This document shows positions 25,498 to 34,478 of a stretch of DNA of 55,659 bases, piece by piece. The position numbers and the translations under genes were made by a program. This DNA comes from a virus. The first letter of the stretch is position 1; every line of letters begins with the position of its first letter. Location: IMG/VR virus record IMGVR_UViG_3300005647_000001, positions 1 to 55,659 of that record; one strand, written 5' to 3'. The notes under the pieces are model-generated. The model had not been told where the DNA came from, made no database searches, and worked only from the letters and a program-made list of their open reading frames with translations.

Positions 25498-27606
25498 TCA
25501 GGTCGGGCAGGTCGCCAATGGGGCCATACAACCAATACGGGCGCCGGTCCACATCAGGTTCTTCAGGTTGATGGTGAACGCCTTGTGGCAGCCGTCTTTC
25601 CCGAGACCCTCATGGGTTTCCTGGAACATCCCGAAGACCCAGTTGCTCTTCGCGTAGGCCGGGGTGACCTGAGCGCCGAACCCGATCGATGGGCGGCGCA
25701 GAGCAAAGAAGTCTGAGCGGTCATAGATCCGGATGCGGTAGTCGCACCCGAACTTCCACGCGGCGTATTCCGTCGCGTTCGCCGCGCCGAGGCCGCTGTT
25801 CTCTTCGGTGGGGAATGAAGGAGTCGGGAACGGCGACGTTTCATCGCTGGCCAGGTCCAGCATTGACTTGATGGTGAACGTTGCGTCACCCTCGAACGCT
25901 GATGTGAGCAGCGAAGCGAGTTCTTCGCGGCCTTCGTGGCACGCACGTCGGTTGTCCCAGCCGAGGATCTTGGCCATGCCGGCGGGGATAGCGACGGTGT
26001 AGTCGCCGGCGGTGGTCCGGTCGTTGAACTGACCGGAACACGTGAGCGTCTGCACGATCTCTTCGAGGACCGGGATAGCTCCGAGCTGTTCGCCGGCAGC
26101 GTTCGCGAACCCGCACGCCGGGTCGGCTACATCGATGTTGACCCAGTGGGAGAATGAATCGATCTGAGCGAGGCGGTACTTGTTCCGCTCACGGATGAAC
26201 GCGGTTTGCAATGACCGGCGGGCGGCGCTGATCAACTGCTCGTTGCACGCCTCCAATTCTTCCGGCCATTCCATGCACGCAGCGATCGAAAGCATCCGAA
26301 CCTTGGACTTCGGTACGCATCCGGGCACGTAGCACTGCTTCTGCAGCGCGAGCATCGCGGCGTGAAGTTCCGCCTTCGGTTCGCCGTCAGCAATCGACCC
26401 ATACCAGGCGTCTCGAGCTTCGCAAAACTTTTTGCGGCGCTCGTCATCCCATACGGTCATGCCCTGGGTGACCAGCGGCAGTTCCCGGTAGTACTCGAGC
26501 TCGCACGTTGGAGCGGAGTACTCCTCGAATTCGTCGGCCAGCGGATCAAACATGGTCCGGCAATCCGGGATTTCGGTTCGCTGCGTTGGGACCACAGGGC
26601 AGTCACCGGTCGCTGACGCCTGGACACGGGCCCGGGCCCGGTCAGCGTTGGTGATGCCGTTGGCGTGGACGATCTGGCGGGACTGCGCCAGGTCGATGGT
26701 GTTGGCCGGGTTCACGCCGGGAGCGTCGATCCGGTACGAACCGAACTTCACGCCGGCCGGCATCAGCCCGCTGGACTGGTTCCCGGCGTTGTTCGACAGG
26801 TAGCTCGAGAACTGTTCAGCGATGTGGGCGTCGGTGATGTCCTGCCCGACGGTGATGTGTTCTTCCGCGCCGTTCGTGAACGCTGACGCGGCGACCATGC
26901 GGGCAGCGCGGCGTGGTTGCGCTGGGACCGGGGCCGGGGCCGGCCCGCCGCCACCGTTGGCGGGTGGGGCGCCGCTGATGAGAGATGCGGGGTCACGGTT
27001 GAACGTGGTGCCACCGGACCAGTTGACCGGGGCGCGTACCCCGTTGGCGAGCACTGCCACAGGCGTGACTACGCCGTCTTCGCCAACGACCAGGTCGATA
27101 TCGACGCTGGTCACCGGCGGATCAGCTGGCGCGTTCGGGTCCGCGGGCGGGTCGGCTGGCGGAGCGTTCGGGTCCGCGGGCGGCGCCGGCGGAGAGTTGG
27201 CAGCGTTCGGGTCCGCGGGCGGGTCGGCTGGCGGAGCGTTCGGGTCCGCGGGCGGCGCCGGCGGCGGGTCGGCTGGCGGATCGGGCAAGGCGTTCATCCG
27301 GGCGATGCGCTTGTCGGCTGCCTCGCTCATCACCAGGTAGGGGATCAGCGCCTGTTCTGATGCGTCCATATCCGCATCCAAGCCCGTCGTCTGGGCCGTG
27401 GACAACAGCGTCTGAAACGCGGTGCGGGCTTCGGTCACCCGCGCCTGGAGCGCTGGTAGCTCAATGGTCGATGTTTCTGCTACCAGGGCGTCCATCTCGT
27501 GGACGGTGGCGCCTTCGGGTGCGGGGCCTTCAAACGGGACCAGGCTGGCCGGGCCGTCGGCAGTGTTGATGGTGTAGAGCACACCATCAATCAGGACATA
27601 GATCAT
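25498..27606 (-). CDS. Major capsid protein with N-terminal extension (HK97-like)
   Basis: 702 residues, far longer than the usual 300-400. About 1-110 is a helical domain (ELPALQARVTEARTAFQTLL). About 110-175 is a PADPNAPPADPP-type repeat linker. About 230-700 is the capsid-like body, including ADRARARVQASA, WPEELEACNEQLISAARRSL, LQTAFIRERNKYRLAQIDSF, a GWDNRRACHEGREELASLL segment and the beta-strand C-terminus TPAYAKSNWVFGMFQETHEG. The N-terminal part may act as a fused scaffold removed during maturation; this is inference. The body has 15 cysteines, unusual for this fold. Good ribosome-binding site (GAAAGG). Confidence 0.75.
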   Translation of the reverse strand: MIYVLIDGVLYTINTADGPASLVPFEGPAPEGATVHEMDALVAETSTIELPALQARVTEARTAFQTLLSTAQTTGLDADMDASEQALIPYLVMSEAADKRIARMNALPDPPADPPPAPPADPNAPPADPPADPNAANSPPAPPADPNAPPADPPADPNAPADPPVTSVDIDLVVGEDGVVTPVAVLANGVRAPVNWSGGTTFNRDPASLISGAPPANGGGGPAPAPVPAQPRRAARMVAASAFTNGAEEHITVGQDITDAHIAEQFSSYLSNNAGNQSSGLMPAGVKFGSYRIDAPGVNPANTIDLAQSRQIVHANGITNADRARARVQASATGDCPVVPTQRTEIPDCRTMFDPLADEFEEYSAPTCELEYYRELPLVTQGMTVWDDERRKKFCEARDAWYGSIADGEPKAELHAAMLALQKQCYVPGCVPKSKVRMLSIAACMEWPEELEACNEQLISAARRSLQTAFIRERNKYRLAQIDSFSHWVNIDVADPACGFANAAGEQLGAIPVLEEIVQTLTCSGQFNDRTTAGDYTVAIPAGMAKILGWDNRRACHEGREELASLLTSAFEGDATFTIKSMLDLASDETSPFPTPSFPTEENSGLGAANATEYAAWKFGCDYRIRIYDRSDFFALRRPSIGFGAQVTPAYAKSNWVFGMFQETHEGLGKDGCHKAFTINLKNLMWTGARIGCMAPLATCPT

Positions 27607-27673
27607 GGGAGGATGCCTTTCAAATGTGGGATCGGTGGAACACGACCAACAGAAAAGACCGCCGTTTTGGGTT

Positions 27674-27694
27674 GGTTACCCGGACCGGGGAACC
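27674..27694. promoter_or_regulatory. Imperfect 21-bp palindrome upstream of the HTH gene
   Basis: GGTTaCCCG-gac-CGGGgAACC (plus strand) lies in the 200-bp gap between the capsid gene and the plus-strand HTH gene. The rest of this gap shows nothing except the promoter at 27781-27798. It may be an operator or a weak terminator hairpin. Confidence 0.35.
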
Positions 27695-27780
27695 TGAAAC
27701 GGGTTGTTCTGATGGTTACAGCGCACCGAACCGGCATCGCCAACGGCACCGAAGGTAGCACCCAGCCGCGCCGGTACCCC

Positions 27781-27798
27781 TATACCGGGGGTTATAAT
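27781..27798 (+). promoter_or_regulatory. TATA-G5-TATA promoter element of the HTH gene
   Basis: TATACCGGGGGTTATAAT, with the last six bases (TATAAT) as a perfect -10 box eight bases before the ATG at 27807. Same bipartite element as at seven minus-strand sites; here it drives the only plus-strand gene in the virion cluster. Confidence 0.65.
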
Positions 27799-27806
27799 CT
27801 GGGCAT

Positions 27807-28019
27807 ATGGCAACCCTTGATGACCTCACCCCCCTCGCAGAAACTGTGTCCCGGCTCGAACCGGAACTCCACGCGGCGATCACGGCCCGTAACCAGATGA
27901 TCGGTGAACTACTCGCCGACGGCGTATGCACCCAGCTTGAGATAGCAGAAGCGATCGGTGTGACCCAGCCAGCGGTGAACCGGATATGGCGCCGCGAGAA
28001 AATCGCTGCGCACTCCTAA
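27807..28019 (+). CDS. Small helix-turn-helix protein, candidate phage regulator
   Basis: 70 residues: an N-terminal helix pair (LTPLAETVSRLEPELHAAIT), then a helix-turn-helix LEIAEAIGVTQPAVNRIWRR near the C-terminus, similar to sigma-70 region 4 or Trp-repressor-like HTH modules. It is leaderless (TATAAT eight bases before ATG), on the opposite strand from its neighbours and convergent with the gene at 28016-28645 (4-base overlap). Its promoter carries the same element as other leaderless promoters, so it is a candidate regulator of that set and of itself; this is inference. Confidence 0.7.
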   Translation: MATLDDLTPLAETVSRLEPELHAAITARNQMIGELLADGVCTQLEIAEAIGVTQPAVNRIWRREKIAAHS

Positions 28020-28645
28020 CCCGGTGGTACCGGACCCCACCGCAGACCAGTGAACCATCGGCCGTGATCATCGACCGCCGGCGGGACCTTCATCTCTCCG
28101 TCGGCCCACGGCGGTTCTGGCGGCATCATGTTGTCGCCTTGGAGCGACGGCACCCACCTGGTGACTTTGCCCCGCAGATCGCCAATCTGGCCGCCTGGAA
28201 CTGACATCGGCTGATACCGCCGGCCCGGTGACCGCCGGTTCGGTCGGTACAACACCCTGGACAACGTGGTCCTGACCGACAGGTCCTGGTTGAACATCGC
28301 GAATTCGATGAGCCCGACAGCTACCCCCAACGATGACCACCGGACCGGTTCAGCGAACATGCCCACCCACCGGATCACCGAAGCGTGCACAACGTCGAGG
28401 GTCACCAGAATCGATTCGTCCATTGACGCGGTCAAACCCATGTTCTGCGTTTGGAGGTTCATCGCATAGGACGTCATTGCTTTGCGGTTCAATTCCGGAT
28501 CCGGGGCGTACGCGCTGACTTCGCTCGCTGATCGGTGCACCAACGCCATCACCAGGTCGTTGGCCGCAGCTATAGACACCCGGTCTCCGGGCGTCACGTT
28601 CACAGACACCGCATGTGACAGCGGGTCATCCATTGGGACCCTCAT
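28016..28645 (-). CDS. Head-region protein (hypothetical)
   Basis: 209 residues, helical, methionine-rich centre (SYAMNLQTQNMGLTASMDES) and a proline-rich C-terminus. ATGA overlap with the upstream gene. Position just before the capsid gene suggests a morphogenesis role. No family was recognised. Confidence 0.6.
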   Translation of the reverse strand: MRVPMDDPLSHAVSVNVTPGDRVSIAAANDLVMALVHRSASEVSAYAPDPELNRKAMTSYAMNLQTQNMGLTASMDESILVTLDVVHASVIRWVGMFAEPVRWSSLGVAVGLIEFAMFNQDLSVRTTLSRVLYRPNRRSPGRRYQPMSVPGGQIGDLRGKVTRWVPSLQGDNMMPPEPPWADGEMKVPPAVDDHGRWFTGLRWGPVPPG

Positions 28646-28917
28646 CGTTGCGTCCGTCGTTTCGCTGCGCGGCGCTCCCGTTTCGTTGCAGCGGCAGCGC
28701 GGCGGTCCTCCGATGCTCTGGTGGACCGGGACGAACGGCGGGTATCAGCCGGTGATCCACCGTCTGATACCCGTATCAGGTTCCGGAGATGCCCGGCTAT
28801 TTTGCGTTCGGCGGGGTCGTTCAAATAGACGGTGACGGTCCCGTCGTCGGCTGTTACCTGCCGGGCGGGGACGGTGATAGACCCGACTCGGGCCTCGATG
28901 GGTTCAGTTGTTGCCAT
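28642..28917 (-). CDS. Small basic-tailed protein
   Basis: 91 residues: N-terminal beta segment (VGSITVPARQVTADDGTVTV), a helix, and a strongly basic C-terminus (TKRERRAAKRRTQR) that may bind nucleic acid. Part of the head operon; function unknown. Confidence 0.55.
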   Translation of the reverse strand: MATTEPIEARVGSITVPARQVTADDGTVTVYLNDPAERKIAGHLRNLIRVSDGGSPADTRRSSRSTRASEDRRAAAATKRERRAAKRRTQR

Positions 28918-28931
28918 CCCATCACGGTAGT

Positions 28932-30044
28932 TCAGACGCTGATCTGACGGGCGCGCGATCGGACCCGCTCCCGTTCCATTTCCTCCATGAGCGGAGCCAT
29001 AGCGGCCCCCACGGCTTCGGTGAGAGTTTTCGCCATCGCGTCAGCGGTGACCGAAACGGGGGCATCGCCGCCGACGTTGGTGGTGCATCCGCCAGCGCAC
29101 GCCTGAACAGCGCCGTGGCCGGCGCCGGCGTTGATCAACGTTTGTGCCTGTTCGGGGGTCATTCCTGTGGGGATCTGAAGCTGCATTGCAGTGCCTTTCG
29201 TTGGGGCATAGGTAGCGTTGGCCATCACCACGATACGTGATGTGGCCTGAACGATCTGGCCGGATGCGTCGCGGACCACGTCGTATCCGGACCGGCGAAG
29301 GATCCCGAAGAACTCATCATTGGTGTTCTGTGCGGGTTCGGGTTTGATTCCGTGAGGTAGCCCACCACGGTTCACCAGGACAGGTCCCAGCGGTTCTACA
29401 TCTCCGAGTTCAGGGACCCACCGCCAGTCGCCGGACAGGACACCACCGCGGAGCCGTTCAACTCGTTGGTTGGTGACTCCGGGCAGGATCGCTCCGAGGT
29501 ACCAAGCGACCTGTGGGCGTTCACCGGCGGCCGCTGGGCGCCATCCGCCGCCGGCAGCCTGGACCATTTCCATGATCCGGCCGCGGGACCCGGCGCGGCG
29601 CGGGTCGTTGTAGTGGCGCATCGCCGCGTAGATGTCCTCGTCCATGGCGTGGCCGTCCCACACTGGAAGGAACCCGGAGGGGATCTCCAGGTGTTTCCCG
29701 TCCGGTCCGGCCGCGATCGTGGCGCCCTGGTGAAACGCCTGGTTATCGGTCTTGGATGGCGGCGGAATCCAGCACCCGGTAGCGCAGTCGTCGCAGTCGC
29801 AGTTATCGCCGTGCGGGCTCGAGTTGTGGCATTGATCAAATTCCCAGGCGACGATTGCAACGCGGCCTTGCCCGTCGATGTACGGCGGGGATGTGGTGGT
29901 CCGACCGGCTGGGACGTTCAGGAGCCATTCTGCCGGCGGGTGATCACCGAACGGTGTCGGGTAGATGTCCTCTGGTTGCCCGGGGGTGAACACCCCGGGC
30001 ACTTCTCGCGCTCCTGGGGGTAGAACCAAACCGGTGGTTGTCAT
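28932..30044 (-). CDS. Candidate capsid maturation protease / scaffold
   Basis: 370 residues. HPPAEWLLNVPAG, RVAIVAWEFDQCHNSS, PSKTDNQAFHQGATIAAGPD, QVAWYLGAILPGVTNQRVER and GVLSGDWRWV follow the order seen in a group of actinophage capsid maturation proteases. In those the serine/histidine-type domain precedes a scaffold-like helical C-terminus (here MAPLMEEMERERVRSRARQ). The gene lies between the MuF-like and capsid genes, as expected. Assignment by pattern only. A CATAAT box six bases before the ATG may make it leaderless. Confidence 0.5.
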   Translation of the reverse strand: MTTTGLVLPPGAREVPGVFTPGQPEDIYPTPFGDHPPAEWLLNVPAGRTTTSPPYIDGQGRVAIVAWEFDQCHNSSPHGDNCDCDDCATGCWIPPPSKTDNQAFHQGATIAAGPDGKHLEIPSGFLPVWDGHAMDEDIYAAMRHYNDPRRAGSRGRIMEMVQAAGGGWRPAAAGERPQVAWYLGAILPGVTNQRVERLRGGVLSGDWRWVPELGDVEPLGPVLVNRGGLPHGIKPEPAQNTNDEFFGILRRSGYDVVRDASGQIVQATSRIVVMANATYAPTKGTAMQLQIPTGMTPEQAQTLINAGAGHGAVQACAGGCTTNVGGDAPVSVTADAMAKTLTEAVGAAMAPLMEEMERERVRSRARQISV

Positions 30045-30061
30045 GGTGTGATTATGTCATC

Positions 30062-30076
30062 ACCCCGCCGCGGGGT
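30062..30076 (-). terminator. Short GC hairpin after the 30077 gene
   Basis: ACCCCG-CGG-CGGGGT immediately after the stop codon at 30077. No U-tract. Could attenuate transcription or simply stabilise the 3' end ahead of the candidate protease gene. Confidence 0.35.
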
Positions 30077-30898
30077 TCAGGCCTGCATCGCCGCCCGGGC
30101 AGCGAGCACAGCGTCAGCCAGCAGGTTCTTGTTGGCGTGGTCCTCGGTGTCTACGGCCAGGCCCTGTTCGGTGATGTACTGCTCGAGTTCGGTGCGGGAA
30201 CCGCGTTTCATCACCGATTCGGTCGGGGTCTTGCCGTCATAGGCCGCCCCGGATCCCGGCGCCGGCTCCGGTTCGGCCGTGCCGCCGCCGATGGGCAGGC
30301 CGACATCATCGCCCTGGTCATCACCATCAGGCCCGTCAGCCTGGCCATCAGCATCATCGTCGATTGGTGTGGGGTCCGGATCGTCCTCGTCGATGGCGAC
30401 GCCGTTGGCCGCGGCCAACACGTTCATGTCGACCGGTTCATTCCGGGCGATAGCGATCATCTCGGATTTGGGGACCGATCCGGCGGCCATGAACCGGTTC
30501 AAAGCGTCGGAACGTTCGTCGCCGTACGCGCGGATGATCGTGATCAGCGCCTCTTCTGAGAGGGCGTCATAGTCCGGGTGGCCATCAGTTGGCACAGACT
30601 GCGCCTCAGCGGATTGACCGAGGCGGGGAGCGCCGGCCGGGACAGCGTTGGCCTGCAGCGTCTGTTGATTCGCTGGGGTTTCCGGGCGGTCCCCCGGTTT
30701 GGGGTGAGCGTCGCCGGTCAACAGTTTCGCCTTGGCCGACGCCACGGCCAGGACCCGCCATGCGCGGCCGGCGTTCGGGTTGACCGGCACAAACGTGGAA
30801 CAGATCTCGACTCCGTTCACGTGGAACGTCACCTCAGCCTCGCTTTCGTTGTTGGGGTCGGATACGACGGCTGTTTCGACTGCAGCTATTGAAGACAT
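30077..30898 (-). CDS. Head-region protein with acidic linker and SAP/HeH-like C-terminus
   Basis: 273 residues. The N-terminal beta domain (EAEVTFHVNGVEICSTFVPV) is followed by a long acidic disordered linker (PDPTPIDDDADGQADGPDGD) and a C-terminal SRTELEQYITEQGLAVDTED helix-extension-helix. Composition fits a scaffold or head assembly protein. The start has a good ribosome-binding site (AAAGGAAA); an upstream extension lacks coding character. Confidence 0.6.
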   Translation of the reverse strand: MSSIAAVETAVVSDPNNESEAEVTFHVNGVEICSTFVPVNPNAGRAWRVLAVASAKAKLLTGDAHPKPGDRPETPANQQTLQANAVPAGAPRLGQSAEAQSVPTDGHPDYDALSEEALITIIRAYGDERSDALNRFMAAGSVPKSEMIAIARNEPVDMNVLAAANGVAIDEDDPDPTPIDDDADGQADGPDGDDQGDDVGLPIGGGTAEPEPAPGSGAAYDGKTPTESVMKRGSRTELEQYITEQGLAVDTEDHANKNLLADAVLAARAAMQA

Positions 30899-30926
30899 GA
30901 ACAGGGTTTCCTTTGGGGTTGGGTTC

Positions 30927-32711
30927 TCAGAATACTTCGTTGGGATCAGCGTCAGGGGTGATGAACGCGGTCTGGTTCCTCCACCCGCAACGGCACATGT
31001 AATGAGCGCCTGGGTGGTGCACATCGCCTCGCGGCCACGGCTCGGAGTTGATCGGGAGAACATCCCTCATGATCGGGTCATCGATATCGGTGACGGTGCC
31101 GTCATGAATGAACGATGTGCCGGCGCCGTCAATGTGCACCTGCAGGTTCTCCAGAGCGACACCGTTCATGTTCAGCTGCCACGTGGACTTCACCACCCGC
31201 AGATCGTCGACCGTTTCAACGTCGGGGGATTCCGCGACCAGGCGCCCGATTTCTTCGAGGTCAGCGCGTAGCCGGTCACTGATCTGGATGCCTGGGGTGC
31301 GCGTCGCTACCGCTTGCACAGGCGCCGGTGTGACATTCGAGTGAGCGGCGATCGCCTCGGAGATGAGGCGCTGCCCGATCGGGCCGCACCCCAAACAGTC
31401 TGTGCCGGTGACCCCTCCGCTGACCGGGAACCCGGCGCTGTCACGGTTGACGAACCCATCCGGGTCAAGTTCAGCGCCGCCGGCCAACGCGACGACGTGG
31501 CGGGTGAGCCCGGCCGGAGCGATCAGCGTCTGGTCGGTGCCGTCATGGCCGCTACCCAAACGGTCCTGGACGAGTTCTCGTAGCAGCCGAGAGAATTCGT
31601 CCACCGCCACCTGAGCGTTAGCGGTCATGTCCATCACCGTTTCCGGGTCATAGGTCACCCCAAACCGTTCTTCGGCCGCGTCGATGACCTGGTTAATGCC
31701 GTCGGTGAGGATGCGGCGGGTGTGGTCGGTCGCGTTGTTGATTGGCCCGTCGATCGACCCGTCGATTTTCCCGGGGCGGAGCTCGACAGCCGCGGCCGCT
31801 ACCGCCCACGCAGCAGCGTCAGCTTGCACCGCTCCCGGTTCCGCTTCCGCTTTCTTGAGGCGGCCTACCCGTTCCAGGGCGGACAACAACCCCAGTTCAG
31901 CTGCCGAATCAATTTTCGGCCACACCGTCCTGGTGATCTGTTCCCACACCCCAGTCAGATCAGATAGGGCGCCGTTCAGCGCCGGGAACGGACCGGTGGG
32001 GGTTGCAGCGGCTTGGACCGGTTCCGGCGTGGATCGTCGCTCCGGCAGCGCCTGGCGGCGTTCTGCGAACACTGCGGCGGCTTGGACCATCGCGAACGAT
32101 GACCGGTCCATGGTGGCGTCTGTCAAAGCGACACCGGCGGAACCGTCGACCATGGCCATGACCCGCGCAAGTTTGGTCGGGTCGATGTCCGCAGCTATCG
32201 GCCCGAGGCCTCGGTACCGGCCCGCCTGGTCCTCGATCACAAGCCATGACTGGGCGGCGTCGGTCACTATCCACGCGTCACCGACAGGGAACGACCCGCC
32301 GCGGGTGATCCCATCGGGCGGGAAGTACTCCGCCGCGCTGAACGCTTTCTGGTGGGCGGTGTGAGCGTCGATGAGCCCCAACCGTTCCACATCCAAAGAT
32401 GCGGCGGCGGCTGCGGCCACCGGCGATGTCACCGGCGGAACGGTCGCCGGCGCTGCAGGCGACGGCTTCGCTGCTTCGGCCATGGTGTCGCCTCCCATGA
32501 GTTCCCACGCCAACCACTTTTCGGATCTGGCGGCCTGGTCGGCGGCGGACGGTCGCGGCGTCCGCCCAAAAAAGTTTCGCACTTTCTGTGCGGCGGCATC
32601 GTCGAGCGTTCCGCCGGCAGCTATCCGATTTGGTGTCGACTCGTCCTGGGTGATCGGGGCGACTTCCAACGCTGCGGCAGCGGCACGGACCGCGTCATTC
32701 GGGATGTTCAC
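30927..32711 (-). CDS. MuF-like minor head protein
   Basis: 594 residues following the portal by an ATGA overlap. Alanine-rich helical body. The C-terminus SEPWPRGDVHHPGAHYMCRC resembles the Mu gpF-type ending in which a final His-rich PxxHPxCRC motif closes the domain. This family is found between portal and scaffold/protease in many phages and may be packaged in the head. Also contains TDCLGCGPIG near residue 420. Confidence 0.65.
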   Translation of the reverse strand: MNIPNDAVRAAAAALEVAPITQDESTPNRIAAGGTLDDAAAQKVRNFFGRTPRPSAADQAARSEKWLAWELMGGDTMAEAAKPSPAAPATVPPVTSPVAAAAAASLDVERLGLIDAHTAHQKAFSAAEYFPPDGITRGGSFPVGDAWIVTDAAQSWLVIEDQAGRYRGLGPIAADIDPTKLARVMAMVDGSAGVALTDATMDRSSFAMVQAAAVFAERRQALPERRSTPEPVQAAATPTGPFPALNGALSDLTGVWEQITRTVWPKIDSAAELGLLSALERVGRLKKAEAEPGAVQADAAAWAVAAAAVELRPGKIDGSIDGPINNATDHTRRILTDGINQVIDAAEERFGVTYDPETVMDMTANAQVAVDEFSRLLRELVQDRLGSGHDGTDQTLIAPAGLTRHVVALAGGAELDPDGFVNRDSAGFPVSGGVTGTDCLGCGPIGQRLISEAIAAHSNVTPAPVQAVATRTPGIQISDRLRADLEEIGRLVAESPDVETVDDLRVVKSTWQLNMNGVALENLQVHIDGAGTSFIHDGTVTDIDDPIMRDVLPINSEPWPRGDVHHPGAHYMCRCGWRNQTAFITPDADPNEVF

Positions 32712-34366
32712 AGGTCCCGACCAATAGCAGCGAACGCCCGAGCGTTCCGGGCGCGCTGCGCCACAGTGTCAGCGTCTGTGGTGCGAGGCAACCCGTCCGC
32801 CGGCGGCGGTTGCAGTCCGGTCTCATTGGCTTTGGCTCCGGACACAGCCGCCCAAAACGCAAGGTCATCAAACTGGTCAGTGGCGGGGATCAGGTCATCA
32901 GCGGTGAGACTAAACCGGTCAGCGACCACTTGACGCTTCACGCCGAGGACTTTGTACGCGTCGAGCATCGTTTTGAAGTCATTCGGTTTGACTTCCAGCG
33001 GCGAGCAGTCAAACCCGATGGCGTGGTCTTCGGGGTTCCCGTCTCCGATAGCGCGGCGCCCGGCCGGCGTGAACGCCAGAATCGGCCGGTACGCGAACCG
33101 GGTCCAATCGTCGAGTACTTCGCCCATGCTCGGGTAGACACCGTGGTCATGGAGCGCTGACCGGAGTTCGGTGCTATTCCAATATGTTTGGGAGGCCTCG
33201 CCGGCAACCAGGAACTGGATCGGGACTTTGAGGCCTTGGCCTGCCTGAATGACCATCGCGGCCAACGTCGCCAAAGTCTCTTCGTCTACGGCTCGGCCGA
33301 CGTCCACCATCTCGGGTTTGGTGTGGTGCAGGAACGGGTAGAAAACGCGGGACGCCGGATCAGATCCGTTGGTGTCGCGGAACGCTCGCCCCGCGAACCG
33401 GACAACATCGGTAGCGATTTTGTTGACGCCGCCCGTAGATGACGGCGACGCCGGCAGCATCTGGTTGTTGGGCCCGTAAGAGTTATCGAAGGTGTTCACA
33501 TGCGGGAGACTCATCCCACCGGTGAGATGTTCCGCTTCGAGCTGCTCGGCGCTGTCGCCGCCGGTGCTGATGAACAGGAGCCCGTTCATCAACAATCGCG
33601 AATCGACAGCTGACAGGACGTTACGCATCGATGACCGGCTGGTCCGGATCTCCGGGAGGATGCGCGCCAGGTCCACTTTGGCTTCTCCTTCCCACACGTC
33701 GCCGGGGTTGTGCATCCTTCGAAGATTTTGCGCTGGCAGTTCCACGAAGTCGGTGGACCCGGGCATCGCGTTGGGGCGGAGCTTCACCCCGAAGGTGTCC
33801 GGCCGGTTCGGGACCATCGACAACGCCATCGGGTGAGCGACACCGAAACGGATATCGCCGAACGGTCCGGTGGTTGGCCACCATGCGTGTTCCCCGATCG
33901 ATGACCGGAACCGGAAGCATCGGTACATCAAATATTCTTGGGACCGTTGCGTGTGGCGAATACTGTTCACGACCGCGATCAGGCCGGCGTCGTAGGACCG
34001 TTGCCAACCGGCGGGTGTGCGGACCAGCGGCACGGGGATGCATTGCGCGGCGAGCATCGCCCGTATGTCGTTATAGAACCCGACGAACCCGGGGCCGGTT
34101 TGGTCTGCCCGGTCGACTTCCATTTGGTCTCGGGTCAGTTCAAACCGTAGGCGCTGGGTGCGGGAATTGATGTAGGTGCTCGGGTCGGCGGTGACCGGCG
34201 GCGGCGGGTTCTGGTTGAACTCGATGGGTTCGTAGTAGGGGAGCGGTTCGCGGACGGTGATCCCGGCGCCGTTCAGCGCTTCGGTGCCGGTGACCGGCGG
34301 CCGGCGGGCCGGTGACGCGTGAAGCGTCGCGTCGTTTGCGTCGATCAGGTCAGTCACGGGGTACAT
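32708..34366 (-). CDS. Portal protein
   Basis: 552 residues in the canonical position after the terminase and before the MuF-like gene. Visible portal features: TRDQMEVDRADQTGPGFVGF near the N-terminus, KVDLARILPEIRTSRSSMRN, WNSTELRSALHDHGVYPSMG and a C-terminal SLTADDLIPATDQFDDLAFW region. The ATG at 34366 follows the 34394-34441 hairpin; a GTG further upstream is less likely. Forms the dodecameric channel for DNA packaging. Confidence 0.75.
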   Translation of the reverse strand: MYPVTDLIDANDATLHASPARRPPVTGTEALNGAGITVREPLPYYEPIEFNQNPPPPVTADPSTYINSRTQRLRFELTRDQMEVDRADQTGPGFVGFYNDIRAMLAAQCIPVPLVRTPAGWQRSYDAGLIAVVNSIRHTQRSQEYLMYRCFRFRSSIGEHAWWPTTGPFGDIRFGVAHPMALSMVPNRPDTFGVKLRPNAMPGSTDFVELPAQNLRRMHNPGDVWEGEAKVDLARILPEIRTSRSSMRNVLSAVDSRLLMNGLLFISTGGDSAEQLEAEHLTGGMSLPHVNTFDNSYGPNNQMLPASPSSTGGVNKIATDVVRFAGRAFRDTNGSDPASRVFYPFLHHTKPEMVDVGRAVDEETLATLAAMVIQAGQGLKVPIQFLVAGEASQTYWNSTELRSALHDHGVYPSMGEVLDDWTRFAYRPILAFTPAGRRAIGDGNPEDHAIGFDCSPLEVKPNDFKTMLDAYKVLGVKRQVVADRFSLTADDLIPATDQFDDLAFWAAVSGAKANETGLQPPPADGLPRTTDADTVAQRARNARAFAAIGRDL

Positions 34367-34393
34367 GATGCCATCTGCATGGGGCGACACGCG

Positions 34394-34441
34394 GAACAGC
34401 CCGCCAACGCAGCGAACACATACTGCGCGGGCGGGCTGTTC
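34394..34441 (-). terminator. Strong hairpin between ParB gene and portal gene
   Basis: A perfect 12-bp stem (GAACAGCCCGCC/GGCGGGCTGTTC) encloses an inner CGCAG/CTGCG stem. It lies directly upstream of the portal start and 38 bases after the ParB stop. A U-tract is absent, so it may limit read-through between the regulatory and head genes or stabilise mRNA ends. Confidence 0.6.
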
Positions 34442-34478
34442 TCACGGGGCGACGCGGGCGGAGCGCCACCCCGGACCA

